A stretch of DNA of 64,000 bases from Bacillus sp. WMMC1349 (GCF_013155385.1 NZ_JABJUQ010000007.1:1718001-1782000); one strand, 5' to 3'; shown: positions 1 to 9,720, counted from the first letter of the stretch. Program-made: numbers and translations. The notes: a model not told the origin generated them from the sequence alone.

Positions 1-533
1 TTGGTATTTCAGATGCGTATGGCGGACTATATGATCCTGAAGGTCTTGATATTGATTATTTGCTTGATCGCCGTGACAGCTTCGGAACCGTTACTAAACT
101 TTTTAATGATACGATTACAAATCAGGAACTGCTGGAACTTGAATGTGATATTTTAGTACCAGCAGCGATAGAAAACCAAATTACTGTCCAAAATGCGCAT
201 CATATAAAAGCAAAAATCGTTGTTGAAGCTGCTAATGGTCCGACAACACTTGAAGCAACGAAAATTCTTTCTAAGCGTGATATCCTCCTTGTACCTGATG
301 TATTGGCCAGTGCAGGTGGTGTCACAGTGTCTTATTTTGAATGGGTTCAAAATAATCAAGGTTTTTACTGGACTGAAGAGGAAGTCGAAGAAAGATTGGA
401 AAAAATGATGATCAAGTCGTTTAATAACATTTATGAAATGGCACATAATCGTAGGATTGATATGAGGCTTGCCGCCTACATGGTGGGTGTCCGTAAGATG
501 GCAGAAGCCTCTAGGTTCAGGGGTTGGATCTAA
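1..533 (+). CDS. gudB: Glutamate dehydrogenase, C-terminal part (5' end outside window)
   Basis: This is the last 176 codons of a catabolic NAD-dependent glutamate dehydrogenase, which deaminates glutamate to 2-oxoglutarate and ammonia in the cytosol. The reading frame is open from the first base, and the visible part is the C-terminal Rossmann-type NAD domain. It includes the segments GISDAYGG, ILVPAAI, VVEAANGPTT and DVLASAGGVTVSYFEW typical of the Gram-positive GudB/RocG enzymes. GudB is preferred over RocG because ypdA follows directly, as in B. subtilis. The N-terminal substrate domain is not in the window, so the decryptified or inactive state known for gudB in laboratory B. subtilis cannot be judged. 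A strong terminator follows the stop codon. Confidence 0.93.
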   Translation, partial: GISDAYGGLYDPEGLDIDYLLDRRDSFGTVTKLFNDTITNQELLELECDILVPAAIENQITVQNAHHIKAKIVVEAANGPTTLEATKILSKRDILLVPDVLASAGGVTVSYFEWVQNNQGFYWTEEEVEERLEKMMIKSFNNIYEMAHNRRIDMRLAAYMVGVRKMAEASRFRGWI

Positions 534-555
534 GCCTAAGCATTTGCAACACAGC

Positions 556-589
556 AAAAAATCTCCTATCATTAAATAGGAGATTTTTT
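556..589 (+). terminator. Rho-independent terminator after gudB
   Basis: A 13-bp perfect inverted repeat (AAAAAATCTCCTA with TAGGAGATTTTTT) with an 8-base loop ends in a T-run. It lies 22 bases after the gudB stop and separates it from ypdA. Confidence 0.9.
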
Positions 590-621
590 GATTTGCCGGA
601 CATGACAGGAGTGAACAGAGC

Positions 622-1590
622 ATGAAAGAAGAAAAAGTCATCATTATTGGGGCTGGTCCCTGTGGGCTTTCGACAGCTATTGCGATGCAGCAAATGGGGA
701 TCGATGCACTTATCATCGAAAAAGGGAATATTGTAAACAGCATTTATCATTATCCCACTCATCAAACCTTTTTTAGTTCCAGTAATAAGTTGGAAATCGG
801 AGATGTGGCTTTTATTACAGAGCGGCATAAACCAGTCAGAAATGAAGCACTTACCTATTATAGAGAAGTCGCTAAACGGAAAAGCTTGAGAATTAACGCA
901 TTTGAAAAAGTCCATTCGGTCAAGAAAACGGATCAAAACCGATTTTTAGTGGAAACTTCAAAGAATACCTATTTGGCTTCATTTTGTATTGTCGCAACCG
1001 GATACTATGACAATCCAAATAAAATGAATATCCCTGGTGAAGATCTTTCAAAGGTGTTTCATTATTTTAAAGAAGCCCATCCGTATTTTGATAAAGATGT
1101 TGTCGTGATCGGTGGAAAAAACTCGAGTGTAGATGCGGCTATGGAACTTGTGAAGGCGGGTGCACGAGTCACAGTTTTGTACAGAGGGAAACAATATTCA
1201 GATAGTATCAAACCGTGGATCCTGCCCGAATTTGTTTCGCTAGTAAAACACGGAAAAATCCATATGGAGTTCGGTGCCATTGTAAAAGAAATTACTGACG
1301 ATCAGTTAATTTATACAAATCTTTTAAATGAAGAGATCATGATTAAAAATGACTTTGTCTTTGCGATGACAGGTTATCATCCTGACCACGGCTTTCTGAA
1401 AAAGATGGGGGTCGAAATTGATGCTGAATCAGGCCGTCCTTTTTTTAACGCAAATACATTGGAAACAAATGTAGAAGGTATATTTATTTCTGGAGTTATT
1501 GTGGCAGGCAATAATGCCAATGAAATCTTTATTGAAAATGGACGGTTTCATGGTGGGATGATTGCAGAAGAACTAAAAAAACGTGTTTAA
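622..1590 (+). CDS. ypdA: YpdA family bacillithiol disulfide reductase (Bdr)
   Basis: This 322-residue flavoprotein belongs to the YpdA/Bdr family, which uses NADPH to reduce oxidised bacillithiol (BSSB). The N-terminal FAD-binding motif GAGPCG is at residues 10-15 and carries the family's conserved Cys14. A second dinucleotide motif (VVVIGGKNSSVDAA, near residue 160) would bind NADPH. Length matches B. subtilis YpdA. The ATG is preceded by AGGAGTG. Its function fits the bacillithiol synthesis genes bshB1 and bshA in the same window. It appears monocistronic: a terminator lies before it and a repeat element after it. Family assignment is secure; the reductase role is taken from work on staphylococcal and Bacillus homologues. 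Confidence 0.93.
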   Translation: MKEEKVIIIGAGPCGLSTAIAMQQMGIDALIIEKGNIVNSIYHYPTHQTFFSSSNKLEIGDVAFITERHKPVRNEALTYYREVAKRKSLRINAFEKVHSVKKTDQNRFLVETSKNTYLASFCIVATGYYDNPNKMNIPGEDLSKVFHYFKEAHPYFDKDVVVIGGKNSSVDAAMELVKAGARVTVLYRGKQYSDSIKPWILPEFVSLVKHGKIHMEFGAIVKEITDDQLIYTNLLNEEIMIKNDFVFAMTGYHPDHGFLKKMGVEIDAESGRPFFNANTLETNVEGIFISGVIVAGNNANEIFIENGRFHGGMIAEELKKRV

Positions 1591-1615
1591 AATGAATAAT
1601 AAAATGGGATGTATG

Positions 1616-1738
1616 AGGAACTGTCTAAAAAGTCCTTTATCAACTTGAATTAGGGGGAATGGCGAGACCTCGCAGGAGCAAGGAAAGCGAGCATATTCCC
1701 CATTTTTTATTGATCCATACTACTTCAGGGCGTCCCCC
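1616..1738 (+). repeat. MITE-like intergenic repeat, copy 1
   Basis: This element lies between ypdA and prsW. It begins with GGAACTGTCTAAAAAGTCC and ends with TACTTCAGGGCGTCCCCC, and has an inner pair of GGGGGAAT and ATTCCCC arms flanking a shortened G+C-rich core (GCGAGACC, CAGGAGCAAGG). Three more copies occur at about 9321, 9466 and 41663 in the same orientation. Its right end is more diverged than in copies 3 and 4. The boundaries are from comparison among the four copies. Confidence 0.75.
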
Positions 1739-1807
1739 GTTTTTTAATTTCAAAACATTTCAAATTATGGTAGGATAGAATCAGTTGAAAAGGAAAGAGG
1801 TTTCCTC

Positions 1808-2476
1808 ATGTTCGGAATTATTTCCGCAGGCTTAGCTCCTGGAATCGCCTTATTGATGTATTTTTACTTAAAAGAAAAATATGAATCAGAGCCATTTCAT
1901 ATGGTGATTCGTCTTTTTATCCTCGGGGTTTTACTGGTTTTTCCGACGATGTTTATTCAATATGTGTTAGAAAAAGAACACATTTCGTCTGGCAAGTTTG
2001 TGATGTCGTTTTTATCTTCTGGACTATTAGAAGAATTTCTGAAATGGTTTTTACTAATGGTCAGTATTTATCACCATGACTATTTCGATGAACATTATGA
2101 TGGCATTGTATATGGGTCAAGTCTATCATTAGGATTTGCCACACTGGAAAATGTCTTATACTTAATTGGAAATGGGGTTGAGCATGCATTTGGGCGCGCT
2201 TTACTTCCTGTATCAAGCCATGCATTATTTGGTGTTATTATGGGTTTTTATATTGGCAAATCACGATTTTCAAATCGTAAAATACAGATAAAATGGCTGC
2301 TATTTTCACTTTTTTTACCCGCTATATTACATGGTCTATATGACTACATTCTTCTATCTTTGAACAATTGGATCTATTTTATGTTGCCGTTTATGATATT
2401 TCTCTGGTGGTTTGGTTTACAAAAAGCTAAAAAAGCTCGTTCATTAAACGAAAATGAAAATTCGCTGCATCTTTAA
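1808..2476 (+). CDS. prsW: PrsW intramembrane protease (site-1 protease for an anti-sigma factor)
   Basis: This 222-residue integral membrane protein is a member of the PrsW (M82) family. In B. subtilis PrsW starts the cleavage of anti-sigma factor RsiW and so activates sigma-W after envelope stress; it also affects spore cortex germination proteins. The sequence is almost entirely hydrophobic helices. The family motifs are visible: LLEEFLKW (paired glutamates), [20 protein letters not shown] and the histidine segments SSHALFG and ILHGLYDY, candidates for metal binding. GAAAGAGG precedes the ATG. The gene order ypdA-prsW-sleB is as in B. subtilis. Confidence 0.93.
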   Translation: MFGIISAGLAPGIALLMYFYLKEKYESEPFHMVIRLFILGVLLVFPTMFIQYVLEKEHISSGKFVMSFLSSGLLEEFLKWFLLMVSIYHHDYFDEHYDGIVYGSSLSLGFATLENVLYLIGNGVEHAFGRALLPVSSHALFGVIMGFYIGKSRFSNRKIQIKWLLFSLFLPAILHGLYDYILLSLNNWIYFMLPFMIFLWWFGLQKAKKARSLNENENSLHL

Positions 2477-2751
2477 AGATCGGCAACCTCTAAGGCATAC
2501 AAAGGACAAACATTGTCCATTCTGTCTCAAGACTTAAACACGAAAACAGTACTCGCCGGACTGGTAAGATCGTCCAAATATATCCAAGTAGAAAAATAGC
2601 ATCCTACAAGAAATTACCCAACATTTGAGAGCGACCTTGTCCTGTTTGCTCGATTTTTCCCCATTAATAATTTGATCCGATCCGTTTTATTTTGCTTCTC
2701 TACAGGCATTTAGCGAAAAAAGCGTCTGCATATCGTCAATTGTATGAAAGC

Positions 2752-2782
2752 GGCAGCTCATCAGTGGGTAGCCTCTTTTTTT
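2752..2782 (+). terminator. Probable terminator downstream of the prsW spacer
   Basis: The arms GGCAGCTCA and TGGGTAGCC pair over 8 of 9 positions around a TCAG loop and are followed by a run of eight T residues. It is about 280 bases past the prsW stop, so the spacer may be transcribed. Confidence 0.6.
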
Positions 2783-2809
2783 TACGTTAAAACCAGTTTT
2801 TTATTGTGA

Positions 2810-2837
2810 TGAAATAGAAAGGAAAGAGTGTATAAAA
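2810..2837 (+). promoter_or_regulatory. Weak candidate forespore (sigma-G type) promoter for sleB
   Basis: A TGAAAT hexamer followed after 15 bases by TATAAA lies 54 bases upstream of the sleB start. In B. subtilis sleB is read by sigma-G, whose boxes are near TGAATA and CATACTA. The match is only partial. Confidence 0.25.
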
Positions 2838-2890
2838 TTTGTCTCGTTACACAAGATATGCATACAAAAATGCTGGAGGAGGCTTAAAAC

Positions 2891-3919
2891 ATGAAGTCGA
2901 AAAGATCTTTCTGTTTGACTATCATTTTTTCCACCCTCATTGCTGTTGGATTATCACTTTCATTCAGTCAAACGAGCTTTGCCTTTTCTCAACAAATCAT
3001 ACAGCGAGGGGCAACTGGGGATGATGTAATTGAACTACAAGCAAGACTTCAATACAACGGCTATTATCATGGAAGAATTGATGGTGTTTATGGATGGACA
3101 ACATACTGGTCAGTTCGGAATTTTCAACATCAGTTTGGATTAAAGGAGAGAGATGGTCTTGTCGGTCCGAAAACTAAAAAACATCTAATAAATCACACAA
3201 AATATTACAGTTATTATGTGCATAAACAGCTTAGAAAGGGAAATAAATTTACGCACTATGGAGGTCTCCCGTTAAAATATCAGACAAAGCCTTCCAAAAG
3301 AGTACAGCAGCAAGCAAGAAGAAGAGCAGAAGCCAAGCAGCGTCAAATACCTCAGCCGCTTCCAAAGCAAGGTGTAACGCAAAAGCAAGCTGGTCCTGCT
3401 CAGCCGAAGAAACAAGTAACACCAAAGACTGCACAACCGCCAAAAACAACGCCGAAAAAACAAGCGCCGAAAATAACAGCAAAAAAACGAACACCGAAAA
3501 CAGCAGCGAAAAAACGAACACCAAAAAGACAAGATGCTGTCGCGGCTAACATGCCAGGTGGATTTTCCAACAATGAGATTAACCTTTTAGCACAGGCTGT
3601 ATATGGTGAGGCACGTGGTGAGCCGTATAACGGTCAAGTCGCTATTGCAGCCGTTATCTTAAACCGGCTCAACAGCGCGACTTTCCCTAATTCAGTTGCA
3701 GGCGTTATTTTCGAGCCGCTTGCATTCACAGCAGTGGCAGACGGTCAAATTTATATGACACCTAATAAAACTGCGAAAAAAGCTGTTTTGGATGCGATTA
3801 ATGGGTGGGATCCTTCTGAAAATGCTTTATATTATTTTAACCCTGCCACAGCCACAAACAAATGGATATGGGGGAGGTCTCAAATTAAGAGAATTGGCAA
3901 ACACATTTTCTGCGAATAA
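2891..3919 (+). CDS. sleB: Spore cortex-lytic enzyme SleB with long lysine/proline/alanine-rich linker
   Basis: SleB is the germination-specific lytic transglycosylase that degrades muramic-lactam-containing cortex. The 342-residue precursor has an export signal (residues 1 to about 32, ending in SFAFS), a peptidoglycan-binding domain (about 38-100, GDDVIELQARLQYNGYY) and a C-terminal Hydrolase_2 catalytic domain from about residue 228 (NLLAQAVYGEARGEP, with the catalytic glutamate). Between them lies a low-complexity linker (about 135-215) of K, P, T, A and Q with near-repeats such as KKRTPK. The protein is about 35 residues longer than B. subtilis SleB, mostly in this linker. GGAGGAGG precedes the ATG. 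ypeB follows 16 bases later, the usual sleB-ypeB forespore operon. Confidence 0.95.
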   Translation: MKSKRSFCLTIIFSTLIAVGLSLSFSQTSFAFSQQIIQRGATGDDVIELQARLQYNGYYHGRIDGVYGWTTYWSVRNFQHQFGLKERDGLVGPKTKKHLINHTKYYSYYVHKQLRKGNKFTHYGGLPLKYQTKPSKRVQQQARRRAEAKQRQIPQPLPKQGVTQKQAGPAQPKKQVTPKTAQPPKTTPKKQAPKITAKKRTPKTAAKKRTPKRQDAVAANMPGGFSNNEINLLAQAVYGEARGEPYNGQVAIAAVILNRLNSATFPNSVAGVIFEPLAFTAVADGQIYMTPNKTAKKAVLDAINGWDPSENALYYFNPATATNKWIWGRSQIKRIGKHIFCE

Positions 3920-3935
3920 AAGTGAGGTGGTATGA

Positions 3936-5285
3936 ATGATCAGAGGAATTTTAATTGCCATTTTAGGAGTCGCTATTGTTGGAACAAGCTACTGGGGTTA
4001 TAAAGAACATCAAGAGAAGTCTGCTGTGTTATTACATGCAGAAAATAATTATCAAAGGGCTTTTCACGATTTAACATATCAAGTGGATAAGTTACATGAT
4101 AAAATTGGCAGCACACTTGCAATGAACAGTAAAAAAACACTATCTCCTGCCTTAGCTGAAGTGTGGAAAACAACATCTGAAGCACATCAAGATGTAAGCC
4201 AGCTTCCACTTACATTAATGCCATTTAATAAAACAGAAGAGTTTTTAGCGAATATAGGTAACTTTAGCTATAAAACAGCTATTCGTGATCTTGAAAAAGA
4301 GCCGTTAAGTAAAAAAGAGTATGCCTCTTTAAATCGTCTGTATAAAAACGCAAATGACATCCAAAATGAGCTTCGTAAAGTTCAACACCTTATTATTGAT
4401 AATAATTTAAGATGGATGGATGTTGAACTTGCACTAGCATCTGGTCAAAAGCAAAGTGATAATACGATTATTAATGGGTTTAAAACAGTTGAAAAAAGTG
4501 CTAGTGCATTTTCCGAGACCGGCTTTGGTGTAGCACAAACAAGTATAAAAAAAGAAAATCAAGGGTTCCAACATTTAAAAGGCAAAAAGATAACAGAAAA
4601 AGAAGCACGAAAGATCGCTCAGAAGTTTGCTCCTGACAAAAATTATAATATAAAAGTGGTGAAAAGCGGTAAAAGGGCAAAGAAAGATATTTTTAGCATC
4701 AGTATGCACGATTCTGATCAAAAAGCGGATATATATATGGACATCACTGAAAAAGGTGGGTATCCTGTCTATTTAATCCAAAACAAAAAGATTAATCGTG
4801 AAAAAATCAGTTTAAACGATGCATCACATCGTGCCATGCAATTTTTGAAAAAGAATGGTTATGATACAAAAAATCTAACAATGGATGAAAGTGCTCAATA
4901 CGACGGAGTCGGTGTATTTTCATTTGTTCCTTTACAGAATGGAGTGTGGCTTTATCCTGACAGCACCCGGATCAAGGTAGCGCTTGACGATGGAGAAATT
5001 GTCGGTTTCTCTGCAAAAGATTATTTGACCTCCCACAAGCAAAGAAAATTGCCAAAACCTAAATTGACTCCTGAGAAAGCAAAGAGAAGTCTGAATCCGA
5101 ATGTGAAAGTTCAGGAAACGCGCCTTGCTCTTATTACGAATGATCTTTCAGACGAGGTTCTATGTTATGAGATATTAGGAACGATTGAAAACGATACCTT
5201 CCGTATGTTTATCAATGCGAATGATGGAAGTGAAGAGAAAATAGAGAAAATGAAAAACGTCGAACCAATTTATAAAGACCTATAA
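3936..5285 (+). CDS. ypeB: Germination protein YpeB
   Basis: YpeB is the partner of SleB: each protein needs the other for stable accumulation in the dormant spore, and YpeB restrains SleB until germination. The 449-residue product has one N-terminal membrane segment (about 4-20) and a helical N-terminal domain. Its C-terminal half carries PepSY-type repeats, for example ITEKEARKIAQKFAP near residue 218 and LTPEKAKRSLNPNVKV near residue 378. Length agrees with B. subtilis YpeB. The chosen ATG follows GAGGTGG; an ATG four bases earlier is out of frame. It is in one operon with sleB and is followed by a weak terminator. Confidence 0.95.
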   Translation: MIRGILIAILGVAIVGTSYWGYKEHQEKSAVLLHAENNYQRAFHDLTYQVDKLHDKIGSTLAMNSKKTLSPALAEVWKTTSEAHQDVSQLPLTLMPFNKTEEFLANIGNFSYKTAIRDLEKEPLSKKEYASLNRLYKNANDIQNELRKVQHLIIDNNLRWMDVELALASGQKQSDNTIINGFKTVEKSASAFSETGFGVAQTSIKKENQGFQHLKGKKITEKEARKIAQKFAPDKNYNIKVVKSGKRAKKDIFSISMHDSDQKADIYMDITEKGGYPVYLIQNKKINREKISLNDASHRAMQFLKKNGYDTKNLTMDESAQYDGVGVFSFVPLQNGVWLYPDSTRIKVALDDGEIVGFSAKDYLTSHKQRKLPKPKLTPEKAKRSLNPNVKVQETRLALITNDLSDEVLCYEILGTIENDTFRMFINANDGSEEKIEKMKNVEPIYKDL

Positions 5286-5295
5286 AAAAGTCTAT

Positions 5296-5333
5296 AAAAG
5301 GGAAAAGGCGCTGATATGTCTTTTCCTTTTTAT
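5296..5333 (+). terminator. Probable terminator after ypeB
   Basis: The arms AAAAGGGAAAAG and CTTTTCCTTTT pair with a single bulge and end in T-rich sequence 11 bases after the ypeB stop. Confidence 0.55.
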
Positions 5334-5336
5334 ATT

Positions 5337-5367
5337 GGAATATTTCATAGTGAACCTTTCCATACTG
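5337..5367 (+). promoter_or_regulatory. Candidate sporulation promoter (sigma-G/E type) before ypfB
   Basis: GGAATA and CATACTG are spaced by 18 bases, close to the sigma-G consensus (TGAATA, CATACTA). GAATATT with a 16-base spacer also resembles a sigma-E -35 box. It lies 37 bases before the ypfB start. Confidence 0.45.
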
Positions 5368-5403
5368 AATATATATCATGTGAACATATCGGAGGAACAT
5401 AAA

Positions 5404-5580
5404 ATGAAAACCTTTGAACGCTTATTATTTAAAATTCTCATCCTTCAAGGAGTGATTTTAATAGGTGTACAACTTCTTTTTCATTTTTCACAGGCAGAAC
5501 CTTATTTGTCAAAGGTTGTGCAGTATGAAGGCGTCAATAAATTGAATGTTGAAGAATGGATCGAGACATTTAAACCGTAA
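5404..5580 (+). CDS. ypfB: Small membrane protein YpfB (DUF5359 type)
   Basis: This 58-residue protein has one hydrophobic segment (about residues 8-27) and a conserved tail with YEGVNKLNVEEW. It resembles B. subtilis YpfB, of unknown function, which sits directly upstream of cmk. GGAGGA 8 bases before the ATG supports this start rather than an in-frame upstream ATG at 5335. The c-di-GMP receptor gene motI (ypfA), which lies between ypeB and ypfB in B. subtilis, is absent here. A possible sporulation promoter lies just upstream. Confidence 0.8.
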   Translation: MKTFERLLFKILILQGVILIGVQLLFHFSQAEPYLSKVVQYEGVNKLNVEEWIETFKP

Positions 5581-5656
5581 ATCAAAAATCTCCCCTTTTT
5601 TGCTTAGAACGTGATACAATCCAATAAGGAGTACCAGACTAGCAAGGAGAGGAACT

Positions 5657-6337
5657 ATGGAAAAGAAAATATCGATTGCAATTGACGGTCCTGCAGCTGC
5701 CGGAAAAAGTACTGTGGCGAAAATTGTAGCCCAAAAAAAATCTTATGTTTATATCGATACAGGTGCCATGTATCGAGCGATTACGTATTTAGCCTTGAAA
5801 AATGGTGTTGATCCTGCGAATGAACAAGGTTTGACGGCACTTTTAAAAGACTCAAATATTGATCTTTTAGTATCCGCAGATGGAAAACAGAAGGTTTACA
5901 TTGCCGGTGAAGATGTAACAGAAGCCATTCGCACAGATGAAGTGAGCAACCAAGTGTCACTTGTTGCTAAACATCGAGGCATTCGTGAAGAAATGACAAA
6001 GAGACAACAGCAACTTGCCCAAAAAGGCGGAGTCGTGATGGATGGCCGCGATATCGGAACCCATGTTCTTCCTGGTGCGGAAGTGAAAATTTTCTTGCTA
6101 GCCTCAGTGGAAGAGCGGGCAAAGCGTCGCTTTGAAGAAAATATTAAAAAAGGGTACAATGTAAATTATGAAACGCTTGCAGAAGAAATTAGAAGACGGG
6201 ATAAGCTTGACTCAGAGCGGGAAATCTCCCCTTTGAAAAAGGCGGATGATGCACTGGAAATTGATACGACATCATTATCCATTGAAGAAGTAGCTGAGAA
6301 AATTTTGCAAGTGGTTGACAAAAAGGTTAAAAAATAA
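5657..6337 (+). CDS. cmk: Cytidylate kinase
   Basis: Cmk phosphorylates CMP and dCMP to the diphosphates using ATP, feeding nucleotide salvage and lipid turnover. The 226-residue protein has the P-loop GPAAAGKST at residues 11-19, the CMP-binding segment [12 protein letters not shown] and the VMDGRDIGT motif near residue 130. The length is normal for the bacterial enzyme. GGAGAGGAAC precedes the ATG. Its neighbours ypfB, rpsA and fni are those of B. subtilis. Confidence 0.97.
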   Translation: MEKKISIAIDGPAAAGKSTVAKIVAQKKSYVYIDTGAMYRAITYLALKNGVDPANEQGLTALLKDSNIDLLVSADGKQKVYIAGEDVTEAIRTDEVSNQVSLVAKHRGIREEMTKRQQQLAQKGGVVMDGRDIGTHVLPGAEVKIFLLASVEERAKRRFEENIKKGYNVNYETLAEEIRRRDKLDSEREISPLKKADDALEIDTTSLSIEEVAEKILQVVDKKVKK

Positions 6338-6373
6338 AAAAAACGAGAAAAAAGACCTTTTTGATTTAACGTT

Positions 6374-6402
6374 TTGACTTGACAAATACAGGCTTTTATT
6401 AG
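6374..6402 (+). promoter_or_regulatory. Candidate rpsA promoter
   Basis: TTGACT at 6374 and TATTAG at 6397 are spaced by 17 bases; an overlapping TTGACA at 6379 has no well-spaced -10 box. This would give an S1 mRNA leader of about 130 bases. Confidence 0.4.
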
Positions 6403-6428
6403 AAGTTAGTAATAATCAATCATTTTAT

Positions 6429-6461
6429 AGAACATTCAAATATCTATTTTTGAATGGTTCT
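6429..6461 (+). promoter_or_regulatory. Leader hairpin upstream of rpsA
   Basis: AGAACATTCAAA pairs with TTTGAATGGTTCT with one bulged base around an 8-base loop. There is no T-run after it, so it is not a terminator. It lies 80 bases before the S1 start, in the presumed 5' leader. Confidence 0.55.
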
Positions 6462-6541
6462 CTAATACATATTCGGTCATCTGAATTTACGGATACCGTT
6501 TTCAAAAAGCTGTGTAGGTTTGGACCAAGGAGGTTATTGAA

Positions 6542-8750
<2,209 letters not shown>

Positions 8751-8759
8751 ATATTTTAT

Positions 8760-8797
8760 ACGGTATGAGTTCACGCCAGAACTCATGCCGTTTTTTT
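8760..8797 (+). terminator. Terminator after fni
   Basis: ACGGTATGAGTTC pairs with GAACTCATGCCGT (one G-T pair) and is followed by seven T residues, 9 bases after the fni stop. Confidence 0.92.
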
Positions 8798-8799
8798 AA

Positions 8800-9323
8800 T
8801 GACTTGCAAAACCTCCGGCTACATTATCTAAGAATGTATGCCCTCGTGAAGCACAAAGTATCACTTAGTTTTTGTCTCAAAGTACAGAAGACAAATGATT
8901 TGTGGAAAATATAGAAGAACATTAGGCAAAAAATAAGATATTTATACGGAACGGAAAGGTGTCATCATCCATAAAGCAAGATCACATCCATATGTTAGTA
9001 AGTATCCCGCCAAAATGAAGTATCTCTCAATTCATTGGTTACTTAAAAGGAAAAAGCAATCTGATAATACTTGATCGACATACCAACTTGAAATATTGAT
9101 GCGGGAATCGGAAATTCAAGTGTCGAGGTTTCTACGTCGATACCTAGAAATCAGCTAAAAGATGACTATCATAGCAGATTGTTTGAAGCATACGCCCCAT
9201 CTACGGGAGAGAAAAATCGGAAGAAATAAAGTAGTTCTTTAAAATGAGTAAGTGGATGTGGTGCAGAAAGGAACCTCTTTTAGGACCGGGGCTGGTAACA
9301 AAGGCTTTCCGCCGCAAAACAAG
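8800..9323 (+). mobile_element. Decayed IS200/IS605-type insertion sequence remnant
   Basis: The stretch between the fni terminator and the first short repeat holds a ruined tnpA and, after it, sequence like the non-coding right end of IS200-type elements (GAACCTCTTTTAGGACC, GGGGCTGG and GGCTTTCCGCCGC). The left boundary is not defined because the terminal hairpin cannot be recognised. No tnpB is present. The exact family would need a search in an insertion-sequence database. Confidence 0.7.
8838..9229 (+). pseudogene. tnpA: Degenerate IS200-type Y1/HUH transposase (tnpA)
   Basis: Joining the three frames restores a tnpA of about 130 codons. The pieces are KYHLVFVSKYRRQMI and GKYRRTLGK from 8856, DHIHMLVSIPPK from about 8980, GYLKGKSNLIILDRHTNLKY from about 9037, CGNRKFKCRGFYVDT, and a C-terminal tail ending FEAYAPSTGEKNRKK. 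DHIHM is the HUH metal-binding motif of this family. At least two frameshifts and several stops (after LGKK, after NLKY, after YVDT) separate the pieces, and the catalytic tyrosine region is broken. It is therefore inactive. It lies in the same direction as fni. Confidence 0.85.
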
Positions 9324-9410
9324 GTACTGTCAAAAAATCTCTATCAACATGAATCAGCTAGCAAATCCCCCCAATTTTTATTCATTCACACGACTTTCAG
9401 CAGGTCCCCT
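9321..9410 (+). repeat. MITE-like intergenic repeat, copy 2 (core deleted)
   Basis: This copy keeps the left end (TACTGTCAAAAAATCTCTAT) and the right end (CCCCAATTTTTATTCATTC, ACGACTTTCAGCAGGTCCCC), but the G+C-rich core is missing. It directly follows the IS200 right end. Confidence 0.7.
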
Positions 9411-9465
9411 TGATTTTGTTTAAAATCTCAAAACGAACCGAAGGAGCTATAACCTAATAAAAAAA

Positions 9466-9581
9466 GGAGCAGTCTAAAAAGTCCTTTTTCAACATAAATC
9501 AGGGGGAATTGCGAGACTCCCGCGGAAAGCTAGCAAATTCCCCAATTTTTATTTATCCACACGACTTTCAGGACAGCCCCT
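9466..9581 (+). repeat. MITE-like intergenic repeat, copy 3
   Basis: This copy has the ends GGAGCAGTCTAAAAAGTCC and ACTTTCAGGACAGCCCC, and inner arms GGGGGAATT and AATTCCCC around a short core (GCGAGACTCCCGCGGAAAGC). It lies 55 bases after copy 2 in the same orientation and 7 bases beyond the stop of ypzI. Confidence 0.8.
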
Positions 9582-9588
9582 ACATCTT

Positions 9589-9720
9589 TTAAGAATTCCG
9601 TTTTCTGGCTTCTTCAGCACTTTCTAAAGAAGCAGCACCATTGTGCTCGATTGACTGATCACGATCAGATTCAGTTCTCCGCTGTTTTTTTAATTTTTTT
9701 TCCTGCCGATCTTTTCCCAC
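9589..9720 (-). CDS. ypzI: Small conserved protein YpzI
   Basis: This short minus-strand gene encodes 43 residues starting at a GTG (VGKDRQEKKLKKQRRTES...) and is very rich in charged residues. It resembles B. subtilis YpzI, a small conserved protein of unknown function found at the same position between fni and yphA. An AAGGAG ribosome site lies 9 bases upstream on the minus strand. It is convergent with fni and divergent from yphA. Repeat copy 3 sits immediately beyond its stop. No function can be inferred from sequence. Confidence 0.85.
   Translation of the reverse strand: MGKDRQEKKLKKQRRTESDRDQSIEHNGAASLESAEEARKRNS

Larger units (their letters stand above)
2477..2890. other. Intergenic stretch between prsW and sleB without a recognised gene
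   Basis: These 414 bases hold no intact gene I can recognise. A plus-strand frame from 2478 to about 2599 is open but has no start codon with a ribosome site, and continues only with stops. The stretch ends in a terminator-like hairpin at 2752-2782 and then the sleB promoter and leader. It may be an eroded gene or mobile element remnant, but nothing in the translation of either strand supports a family. Confidence 0.5.

Noticed and set aside
153..743. Long minus-strand open frame across the end of gudB and start of ypdA
   Set aside because: It is antisense to two well-supported genes, has no ribosome site and its translation is not protein-like.
3249..3532. Two overlapping minus-strand open frames in the sleB linker
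   Set aside because: They exist because the lysine/proline-rich linker has few stops on the other strand; no start signals and a nonsense composition of Phe, Cys and Leu runs.
6319..6363. Terminator after cmk (CAAAAAGGT with ACCTTTTTG)
   Set aside because: The loop would be 27 bases and the stem is weak and A/T-rich; not convincing as an intrinsic terminator.
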